Positions 6,732-13,436 of a DNA stretch of 14,722 nucleotides are shown here, piece after piece; positions within the stretch are counted from its first letter, which is position 1, and every line of letters starts with the position of its first letter. Origin of the DNA: CAYJOG01 sp964371695 [NCBI: uncultured bacterium] (GTDB taxonomy: Bacteria; CAYJOG01); NCBI GenBank assembly GCA_964371695.1, contig CAYJOG010000021.1, positions 1-14,722 of the forward strand, given 5' to 3'. Made by a program: the position numbers and the translations under genes. The notes beneath the pieces are model-generated. The model ran no database searches. It was not told the origin of the DNA and saw nothing but the letters and a program-made list of their open reading frames with translations.

Positions 6732-8885
6732 ATGTCCGTCCAACGCCTCAAAATTGTTTTGACCCTGTTGTCCCTGCTGGGCCTTGCCCTGTGGGGCGGC
6801 CCCCACGCCAGCGCCGTGCCGCCGCCGTTAAAGGTGTCGCGCGTGTCGGCCTTCAGGGGGCAGCCGGCTCACCCGCCGGTGCTGGTGGCGAACAAAACCC
6901 AGGTGTTTGTTTATTTCAGCAAGGCCAACCCCGGTTATGAGGGCTTTGTGGTGTTTCGCGCCCCTGGCAAACAACTGGTGGCCAAAGGCCAGGAAAGCGC
7001 CGCGCTTTCCAGCTCTTTTCAACAAATCACCAGCTTCCCCGTTTTTGCCTCCGTCACCGCCGAAAAACAAAATGCCCTGGGCCGCAGCACACTGCCGCAG
7101 GAGTGGCAAAGCCTGGAGCCCGTGCAGCTCAAAAAATACTGGGACGATTTCCTTTTTCTGGGCATGAGGGCCGATGGCGTGGTTCCCAATTTCCCCGTCA
7201 TGGCCAGCATCGGCGGCAGCCTTTATGTGGACACGCCTCCCGCGTCGGGCCAGACCTACACCTATGTGGTGGGAGTGATGAATCAGCGGGGCGACGTGGA
7301 GGTGTTTCCCGCCCAAACGCTGGAGGCCAAACCCAGCGCCGTGCCGCCGCCGCTGAGTGTGTCGGAATACGCCGATGAAAATGAAGGCGGCGTGATGGTG
7401 GCCTTTCCTCGACACGACGCCGTGCTGGGTTATGACGTTTATCGCGCCTTTGCCCGCATGGGGCCTTTTGAGAAACAGAACACCGCGCTTTACACCCGCA
7501 AGGAGTTTGTGCAGAAAAACCTCATCAACGACAAACCCTATTTTTATCAGGTGAAGATGGTGGATATTGCGGGCAACCAAAGCCCGCCCAGCCCGGTGGT
7601 GAAGGTGGTGCCCAGAGATCGCACGCCGCCGTTTCCCGTGCGCGGCGTGCAGGCCAAACTCACGCCCGACAACAAAAAAGCCATCATCACCTGGGAGAAG
7701 AACACCGCCGCCGATCTGAAGGGTTATCTGGTGCTGCGCGAGGACGTGGTGTGGAAGGCCCCTCCCCCCGAAGACGCCAGCGGGTCTGTTCCTGCTCCGG
7801 CTGCGGTGGCCTCAGACGCCCCCCTGCCGGTGCTGAACAAAACGCCGCTCTCGCCCAGCGTGCTCACTTATGTGGACACCACTTTCAGGCAGGGCAAGCG
7901 GTATAACTACTATCTGGTGGCCGTGGACAAAACCGGCAACCGCAGCCTGCGGTCCAGCTTTGGTCATCTGTCTTCACCCGACCTGATTCCCCCCGCGCCG
8001 CCCAAAAAACTGGCGGTCAAAACCAAAAATCGCGAGGGCATCACCCTGGGATGGTTGCCCAACCGGGAAGACGATCTTTTCGGTTACCGTGTTTTCAAGG
8101 GTGCAAATCCCAACGCCATGGCGCCCATCGGCCCCAACGTTGTACGCGCGCCCAAAAACACGTTTACCGACACGCTCATTCACGCCAACGAAATCTATTT
8201 TTACAAAATCATCGCCCTGGATGAGTCGGAAAACAAAAGCAAGCCCAGCGAGGTGATCAAAGTGAAGGCCCCCGACACGCTCTCGCCCTCCATGCCCGCC
8301 GGGCTTTTGGCCAAATCAGGGGATGCCAAGGTTTATCTGCGGTGGGCTGCGGTGAAGGACACCGACCTGAAGGGTTATCGCGTGCTCAATGCCCTGGCCG
8401 AAACCGGCCCCTTTGTGCCCATTGGCAAGGACTTCGGCAAACAGGTCACCACCCACCTGCACAAACCGCTCAAAAACGGCCAGAAGCGCTGGTATGTGGT
8501 GCAGAGTGTGGATTATTCCGGCAACCTGAGCGAGGCCACCGACCCCGCCCTGGCCATGCCCGCCGACACCAAGCCCCCCGTGGCCCCGGCGGCCCCGACC
8601 TTTGTGGTGAGCCAAAGCGTGCTCACCCTCATGGTGGTTCCCAACAAGGAAAAAGACATTGCTGGATACCGGCTATTCCGGGTGGTGGAAATTCCCACCG
8701 GCGTGCCGGAGGAGGTCATCCCTGAGCAGCTCTTTGAGCCGTCCCGGAAGGAAATCAGGATTGAAACCCAGAAGCCCGATGTTCCCCACTGGTATTTTCT
8801 CGTGGCCAGGGACACCTCGGAGAATGAAAGCCGGGACGGTATGAAGGCAGGCCCGGTGCTCATCAAAAGTCAGACGACACCCTGA
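6732..8885 (+). CDS. Secreted fibronectin type III repeat protein (717 aa)
   Basis: The ATG at 6732 lies 2 bases after the giant gene's stop. No good Shine-Dalgarno is present (only AAGAG, 15 bases upstream), so translational coupling is likely. Residues 1-28 are a signal peptide ending HASA before VPPP. About six FN3-like modules follow, at roughly 33-200 (with a long insertion), 205-296, 300-415, 420-515, 518-610 and 615-715. They are recognised by a recurring W/V strand, then D-L-x-GY-x-V-x-R, then Y-x-Y-x-V-x-A-x-D-x-x-G-N-x-S. Examples are DLKGYLVLRE with VAVDKTGNRS, DLFGYRVFKG with IALDESENKS, and DLKGYRVLNA with QSVDYSGNLS. FN3 arrays usually serve as extracellular spacers or adhesion modules. 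No enzyme domain, sortase motif or membrane anchor is visible. Modules 1 and 2 begin with the same SAVPPPLxVS sequence. The protein is likely a structural or binding partner of the giant protein, which is inferred from the operon only. Confidence 0.93.
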   Translation: MSVQRLKIVLTLLSLLGLALWGGPHASAVPPPLKVSRVSAFRGQPAHPPVLVANKTQVFVYFSKANPGYEGFVVFRAPGKQLVAKGQESAALSSSFQQITSFPVFASVTAEKQNALGRSTLPQEWQSLEPVQLKKYWDDFLFLGMRADGVVPNFPVMASIGGSLYVDTPPASGQTYTYVVGVMNQRGDVEVFPAQTLEAKPSAVPPPLSVSEYADENEGGVMVAFPRHDAVLGYDVYRAFARMGPFEKQNTALYTRKEFVQKNLINDKPYFYQVKMVDIAGNQSPPSPVVKVVPRDRTPPFPVRGVQAKLTPDNKKAIITWEKNTAADLKGYLVLREDVVWKAPPPEDASGSVPAPAAVASDAPLPVLNKTPLSPSVLTYVDTTFRQGKRYNYYLVAVDKTGNRSLRSSFGHLSSPDLIPPAPPKKLAVKTKNREGITLGWLPNREDDLFGYRVFKGANPNAMAPIGPNVVRAPKNTFTDTLIHANEIYFYKIIALDESENKSKPSEVIKVKAPDTLSPSMPAGLLAKSGDAKVYLRWAAVKDTDLKGYRVLNALAETGPFVPIGKDFGKQVTTHLHKPLKNGQKRWYVVQSVDYSGNLSEATDPALAMPADTKPPVAPAAPTFVVSQSVLTLMVVPNKEKDIAGYRLFRVVEIPTGVPEEVIPEQLFEPSRKEIRIETQKPDVPHWYFLVARDTSENESRDGMKAGPVLIKSQTTP
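6808..6827 (+). repeat. 20-bp direct repeat, copy 1 (start of FN3 module 1)
   Basis: This 20-base stretch is identical to 7333-7352. It encodes the SAVPPP that spans the signal-peptide cleavage site and opens the mature protein. Exact DNA identity at the equivalent edge of two modules points to module duplication or gene conversion. Confidence 0.7.
7333..7352 (+). repeat. 20-bp direct repeat, copy 2 (start of FN3 module 2)
   Basis: This stretch is identical to 6808-6827 and encodes SAVPPP followed by LSVS, opening the second FN3-like module at about residue 202. Confidence 0.7.
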
Positions 8886-8889
8886 AAAA

Positions 8890-10524
8890 ATGTGGAGTCT
8901 GCTTGCGCTTTTTCCGGCGATTGGGTTAGCTCTGTCCATGCGGTTGCGGCGGTTGATTTTTGTGTTGGGGATGTTGGCCTGCGGTGGTGGTTTGGGCGCG
9001 CCCGCCGGGGCCGCGTCGGCCAAGGGTGGTTTTTATGGGGCGGTGATGGCCTGGCGCGTCATGGCTCAGTCAGGCGTGGCCTCTGTGGCCGCCTTTGATC
9101 AGTTCATTGACGCCGTGGGCAGCGGCCAGACCGTCAGGGCCGCCACCTTCGTGGGCATTTTTCACGCCTGCGAAAAAGCCAGAGACGCCCACTGCGTTTT
9201 GCTGAACGCGCTGGTGCTGGACGACGAAGGTTATCTCAAACGCGCACTGGACATCGCTGTGCCCGCCCTGGCGCTTCACCCGGATCTGAAACTGGGTGTG
9301 GCCCTGGCCCGCGGGGGGCTGGGGGCCGCCCGCATGGAACAGTCTCCTGAAAACGCCGCTGCCTTGCTAAAGGCCGCCGCCGAGTCCCTGGCCGCGCTGG
9401 GCTATTCCAAAGAAACGGGCGACGCCAGGCTCAATCTGGCCCTGGTGCTTTATCTTCAGGACGACTTCAGGGGAGGCGACGCCTGGATGGCCAAAGGCAA
9501 GGCGGCCTATGCCAGAGCGGGTGTGCCGGTGCCCTCGCGTTATGACGAAATGGCGGCGAAAAGCCGTGCCCGGCAAAAGGATTACAAGGCCGCCCTGACG
9601 CTGATGCAGCAGGCCACCGCCAAGGCCGCGAAAGAAGGCGACCTGTCGGCACGGGTGCGCACAATGGGGGCCAGCGCGGGTCTTTTGGGTCAGCTCAAGC
9701 GCTCCGCCGAGGGCATTCGCCTGCTGGATCAGGCCATTACACTGCTGAAGTCCCAGGGGCGCAGCGGCAGAGAGAATATGGCGGCGCTGCTGGAAAACCG
9801 CGCCCAGCTTCTGGCCCAGGCCAAGCGATATGCCGAGGCCCGGCGCGATTTTTTGTCGGCACATCAGGCCTATGCCGCCGCCGGAAAAAACAGCGACGCC
9901 CTGGGTGCGTTTCGCGCCGCCGCCTCGGTCACCTATGCGCTGCAGGGGGCCGGGGCCGCCTTGCCCATGTTCCAGAAGTTGATAACGCTGGACCCCAAAG
10001 GGGCAGGAGAAGCCCACGCGGTGCGCACAAAGTTGGCCGAGGGATTGGCGGAATCGGGACGTTGCAAAGAGGCCATGCCCCATCTCGAAAAGGCCAAAAA
10101 ACTTTCGGAGAAGGACAAGGATGGCGACGTGTTTTCTATCCTTTTGCAAAAAGTGGTCCATGGCCGGTGCCTGCGCGCCCTGGGCCGGTCCAAGGAGGCC
10201 ACGGAGGAATTCAACGGTGTGCTGCAGGTGTCCACTCTGCTGGGACTCCATGAGTTCACGGCGCTTGTCAAAAAATACGGCAAGGGCCTGAAGCTGAATG
10301 CCGAGAACCCTCTGTCGGCGCTGAGCAAACAGCTTTCCGCGTTGCAGGAGTTGAGCAAAAAGCCCGCTGCGGCGCAACCGCCGCTGAGCGCCAGTCCGTT
10401 GCTCTCCCCCAGTCAGGCGGTGTCCGGCAGTCCGCTGCTTTCGGTTTCGCAGACGGCCAGCCCGGCGGATGGTGATTCATCCGGTAGCGTTCAGGGCGCA
10501 GAAGACAGTGTTGAAATTCCATGA
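8890..10524 (+). CDS. Exported TPR-like helical repeat protein (544 aa, start uncertain)
   Basis: The ATG at 8890 follows the FN3 gene's stop by 4 bases. An in-frame ATG at 8938 (residue 17) would begin MRLRRLIFVLGML, a more classical signal peptide, with cleavage after AASA (residue 44). Neither start has a convincing Shine-Dalgarno. The cysteine in MLAC is a poor lipobox (M at -3), so a lipoprotein is possible but not favoured. From about residue 150 to 470 the protein is paired amphipathic helices with TPR-like spacing and small residues, for example ARLNLALVLYLQDD, RAQLLAQAKRYAEARRDF and HGRCLRALGRSKEATEEF. The tail (about 490-544) is low-complexity Ser/Pro/Ala with an imperfect 10-residue repeat (SASPLLSPSQ, SGSPLLSVSQ). 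TPR proteins mediate protein-protein contacts, so this is probably a periplasmic scaffold for the operon products. It is the last gene of the operon, and its stop is 6 bases from the convergent regulator's stop. Confidence 0.9.
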   Translation: MWSLLALFPAIGLALSMRLRRLIFVLGMLACGGGLGAPAGAASAKGGFYGAVMAWRVMAQSGVASVAAFDQFIDAVGSGQTVRAATFVGIFHACEKARDAHCVLLNALVLDDEGYLKRALDIAVPALALHPDLKLGVALARGGLGAARMEQSPENAAALLKAAAESLAALGYSKETGDARLNLALVLYLQDDFRGGDAWMAKGKAAYARAGVPVPSRYDEMAAKSRARQKDYKAALTLMQQATAKAAKEGDLSARVRTMGASAGLLGQLKRSAEGIRLLDQAITLLKSQGRSGRENMAALLENRAQLLAQAKRYAEARRDFLSAHQAYAAAGKNSDALGAFRAAASVTYALQGAGAALPMFQKLITLDPKGAGEAHAVRTKLAEGLAESGRCKEAMPHLEKAKKLSEKDKDGDVFSILLQKVVHGRCLRALGRSKEATEEFNGVLQVSTLLGLHEFTALVKKYGKGLKLNAENPLSALSKQLSALQELSKKPAAAQPPLSASPLLSPSQAVSGSPLLSVSQTASPADGDSSGSVQGAEDSVEIP

Positions 10525-10530
10525 CACGCC

Positions 10531-13173
10531 TTATATCTCCATCAAAATGGGCTGAAGCGCCCACAAAAGGGGCGGGTGAAAAAGGCCGCCTTTCTCCAGC
10601 GAAGTGAGGGGGCGGGATGTGGCGGCCATCAGGCGGAAGAGTGGAGGGCCGCCCGCCAGTGCGTCGGTGAACCAACGCCGGGTTTTTTCCAGATGGTCAA
10701 ACAATTCTTTTTGCGCCTCGCCAGAAAGCAGCGAAAGGTCAGGAATAAACAGCACGCCGCCCTGGGCGTCCTGCACAAGTCCGCCGGGTTGTTGCGCCGC
10801 GCCGGAAGTGACATCTGCCGTTGCGCCAAACAACACTTGCACCTGCTGGTTTTGGGAAATCTTTTGGAGGGACATGCACACAAATGGGCCGTTTCTGTTG
10901 TCTGACAGCGTGTGCAGACGTCGGGCAAAAGATTCGGCGTCCTGGCCGGGGGGGGCCTGAATGAGCAGCGGTGTGTCCAGATTCGCCGCCAGTTCCAGCA
11001 GTGCTTCCCGCTGCTGGCCGTTGTGCCGGGGGCTGTCACCGGGCGCTGTGCCTTGCAGGAACCGCCCCGCCCAGTTTTGGGTGAAGCCGGACAGGCGGCG
11101 GGCGGCCACATCCAGCAGCGGTGAGATGAGGGCGATTTCCGCCGCGGTGACGGGCTCCTGCACCTGAAGGGTCATCCTGCCGTGGTGGGCGGCGAAAAAC
11201 TCAAAGGCATGGTGAGGATTTTGAAGGGGTGTGCGCACCAGCGCCGTCCACGTTTCTTCAGTCGTCCACAACAGCAGCGCCGCCGGACGCCCCCGTGTGA
11301 TTTCCTCCACCAGATTCACCAGCACCCGGCACAGTGTGTCAAAGGAATGACCCGGCGCGCACAGGTGTTTGATCATCCAGGCGGTTTGCAGTTCCTTGCG
11401 GCTCAGGCTGGATGGCGCAGAGGGTTGGCGCTGGGGTGTCTGGTTGGCGATGAAGCGGATGTTTTCGCGGGAATACAGGCTGGGGTTCACGCCGTGCCGC
11501 TCCAGGTCGCGGCCCGTCTGGGCGAGGGCCTGTTCGTGGCCGGGGCTTTTGGCCAGGTCCTGAATCAGCGCGGTGAAACGCCGCGTGAGCAGGTGATTGA
11601 AATGGTCCTGGCTGTATTGAAAGTGAAAGCGGGCCGACATCGCCTCCAGCTCTCCTTCAATCCATTGCCCCCGCAGCGCCAGAAAAAGCCCCCAATAGGC
11701 CTGCATGAGATAAATGAACGGCAGCCCCTGCACCCAGTCTTCCTGCTGCTGCATGTCGTTCCAGCAGCTCTGCGCGTCGGCAGATTTGCCGCCGGTGAGA
11801 TTGATGAAAAAGAGGGCGAAATAGGCGTTGCGGGCCAGCGGGTCTATCACGTTGAGGCGGCGGCTGGTTTCCAGCGCCAGTTGCCAGTGATGCATGGCCT
11901 CGGCCAAGCGGCCCCGCGCCAGGGCGCACCAGCCCCGCAGCAGGTTGAGCATGGTGAAAATGTTTTTGTTGGGGAACGTCGGCGTGAAAAATTCCTGTGC
12001 GCTGTCAGACAGTGATTCCAGCCGACCTGGGTTCTCCTGAATGAGGCTGAGTAACAGGCGGGTGAACAGCAGGTGACTGTCACGCCAGCCCAGGGTGGTT
12101 TCCAGGGCGTCGCCTTCTTCCATCAGTCGGGTCGCCGCTTCAAACGACAACTCCTGAACAGCGAGGCGGGCGCGCAGACCCTGCATGGCCAGGGTGGCGG
12201 CGTCGGGGGGCCCCTGGGTACTCAGGCCCTTTTGCAGCAGGGCCAGCGTTTCGGGCACCGTGCCCCCGCCAAAGTAGAGGTTGTTGGATAATCCGGCATA
12301 ACCCCGGCGCTCAAAACAACCCAGGCCAAAGGCCTCACCGTGGTCTGTGAGTTTCTGGAACAACCCTCTGGCCTCATCGATCCAGCCCTGGTGGTGAGCA
12401 TGGTGGGCGGCGGCCTCCAGCCCCAGCCCTGTCGAAAAAGGTGTGTGCGCCGCCCACAGCGCCTTCTCTGCATCAAGCACAAAAAAACCGTGCAGGCGGC
12501 GCTCTCCCTGATACAGCGCCGCCTGCATGCGGGCAGCGTGACCATGCATGGCCAGGGGAGCGGTGGCCGAACCCGCCGCACGAATGGCCAGCGCCGCGTG
12601 AAAAAACGCCCTGTCCGGGTGAAAACAGGCCTGGTTGGGCCACGCGAAATAAAAAGCCGCCGCCTGATGGGTGAGTTGTTGCAGCAGGGCGGGGCCTTCC
12701 GCTGCTTCGCGCAGCAACTCCTCCACCACGCCGTGCAACGCCGTGGGCTGGTTGTCCTGAAAGAGACCCTGATAAACCCGGCAGCACCACAAAAGCCGCT
12801 GGGTGTGGGGCGAGGGATGTGTTTTGGGCGTGACCAGACAGCTCAGGCAATGGGCCAAGTGACCCCATTCCAGGGCTTCCAGGGCCTGACGGAAACAGTG
12901 GGCCTCTTCTGGTGTCAGGCCTGACAGGTCCAGGTCCAGATTGGCGAAAGGGGTTGGGAAGGGGTCGCAGGGGGGGAAGGTGGGCCGGGAGGAGGTTCCC
13001 GACTCCTTGAAAAGCATGAGTTTTTTGAGGGTTTTGCCCTGGGGACGCCGCGACTCGGGGTGGTGCAGGGGCAGTTCCCAGCGGTGCACCGTGAGGCGCG
13101 ACACCCCCAGGGCGCTGGCCAGCTCCTGTTGGGTGAGTTTTTGCCTGAGCTCGCGAATTTCGTGGGGAAGCAT
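10531..13173 (-). CDS. XRE-type HTH regulator with TPR-like middle and catalytically dead sigma-54-activator-like AAA+ domain (880 aa)
   Basis: Residues 5-50 are an XRE-type helix-turn-helix (LRQKLTQQELASALGVSRLTVHRWE). Residues about 85-560 are TPR-like helices resembling the sensory arm of MalT-type regulators. Residues about 592-705 could be a GAF-like domain (weak). Residues about 712-880 align by eye with the enhancer-binding-protein AAA+ domain: PFV (763-765), LFG (781-783), GGVLF (805-809) and MAATSRPL (849-856). Every catalytic feature is changed. The Walker A region reads APPGQDAE (740-747) with no lysine or threonine, Walker B reads FIPDL in place of FLDEI, GAFTGA is not recognisable, and the R-finger region reads FHPPLLWAL. 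The protein ends before the lid subdomain. It cannot be a normal ATP-driven sigma-54 activator, so DNA binding probably comes from the N-terminal HTH. The position beside the operon and divergent to the barrel gene suggests it controls one or both. The ATG at 13173 is clear, but no Shine-Dalgarno precedes it. Confidence 0.93.
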   Translation of the reverse strand: MLPHEIRELRQKLTQQELASALGVSRLTVHRWELPLHHPESRRPQGKTLKKLMLFKESGTSSRPTFPPCDPFPTPFANLDLDLSGLTPEEAHCFRQALEALEWGHLAHCLSCLVTPKTHPSPHTQRLLWCCRVYQGLFQDNQPTALHGVVEELLREAAEGPALLQQLTHQAAAFYFAWPNQACFHPDRAFFHAALAIRAAGSATAPLAMHGHAARMQAALYQGERRLHGFFVLDAEKALWAAHTPFSTGLGLEAAAHHAHHQGWIDEARGLFQKLTDHGEAFGLGCFERRGYAGLSNNLYFGGGTVPETLALLQKGLSTQGPPDAATLAMQGLRARLAVQELSFEAATRLMEEGDALETTLGWRDSHLLFTRLLLSLIQENPGRLESLSDSAQEFFTPTFPNKNIFTMLNLLRGWCALARGRLAEAMHHWQLALETSRRLNVIDPLARNAYFALFFINLTGGKSADAQSCWNDMQQQEDWVQGLPFIYLMQAYWGLFLALRGQWIEGELEAMSARFHFQYSQDHFNHLLTRRFTALIQDLAKSPGHEQALAQTGRDLERHGVNPSLYSRENIRFIANQTPQRQPSAPSSLSRKELQTAWMIKHLCAPGHSFDTLCRVLVNLVEEITRGRPAALLLWTTEETWTALVRTPLQNPHHAFEFFAAHHGRMTLQVQEPVTAAEIALISPLLDVAARRLSGFTQNWAGRFLQGTAPGDSPRHNGQQREALLELAANLDTPLLIQAPPGQDAESFARRLHTLSDNRNGPFVCMSLQKISQNQQVQVLFGATADVTSGAAQQPGGLVQDAQGGVLFIPDLSLLSGEAQKELFDHLEKTRRWFTDALAGGPPLFRLMAATSRPLTSLEKGGLFHPPLLWALQPILMEI
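12481..12527 (-). terminator. Terminator-like hairpin plus T7 inside the regulator gene
   Basis: Bases 12491-12503 (TGCAGGCGGCGCT) and 12515-12527 (AGCGCCGCCTGCA) form a perfect 13-bp inverted repeat with an 11-base loop. On the minus strand, the gene's sense strand, the stem is followed by CGG and then seven T's (12481-12487). This is the structure of an intrinsic terminator, located at regulator codons about 216-231. Whether it terminates is untested. Translating ribosomes would normally melt it. Confidence 0.45.
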
Positions 13174-13436
13174 GATTTCGGGAGCATGATTATGTCACCC
13201 CCACGTCAAAAGCATCCGTTTTTATTTCCGGGTGGCCGTATTCCCTGTTTTTGTCCAAAAAGGATACTCGCTGATCTTTGTCCGATTCTTGTCAATGGGC
13301 TTGCTTTTGGTCAGCGGATTGTGGGAAAAGTCCTGCCTCCACCGGGAGAAGTTTGGCCGGGTGAAAAGGGATGCGCTGGAAGACCCACGGTCAAAAAACA
13401 AAAGTGGATCATGACAATCCTCAACGAGACAACAAA
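13174..13436. promoter_or_regulatory. Divergent intergenic region between regulator and barrel genes
   Basis: These 263 bases must hold the promoters of both flanking genes. I find no convincing -35/-10 pair on either strand. On the minus strand a CATAAT hexamer (near 13190) would place transcription start only a few bases before the regulator ATG. Short repeats include AGCATGAT at 13169-13176 and 13183-13190 (14-base period, covering the regulator start codon), and TTTGTCC at 13250-13256 and 13277-13283 with a third TTGTC at 13289. A 9-codon frame MTILNETTK (13411-13440) ends in an ATGA overlap with the barrel gene's ATG. Its own start is preceded only by a weak GGA. Confidence 0.5.

Noticed and set aside
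7621-7650. 9-bp inverted repeat with a 12-base loop in the FN3 gene
   Set aside because: About one such repeat is expected by chance in a GC-rich window of this size, and there is no T-run or position that suggests a role.
10544-10563. Hairpin TGGGC-GCTTCA-GCCCA followed by TTTT on the minus strand, as a terminator of the regulator gene
   Set aside because: The stem is only 5 bp, and termination there would cut the transcript before the stop codon at 10531-10533. No T-run follows on the plus strand, so it would not serve the operon either.
12913-12926. 14-bp palindrome TGTCAGGCCTGACA in the regulator gene
   Set aside because: About one palindrome of this length is expected by chance per window, and no context supports an operator here.
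13232-13414. 60-codon plus-strand frame from GTG 13232 with a hydrophobic stretch
   Set aside because: It has a GTG start without a Shine-Dalgarno, lies in the promoter region, and is in a different frame from the barrel gene. The hydrophobic run is explained by T-rich DNA.
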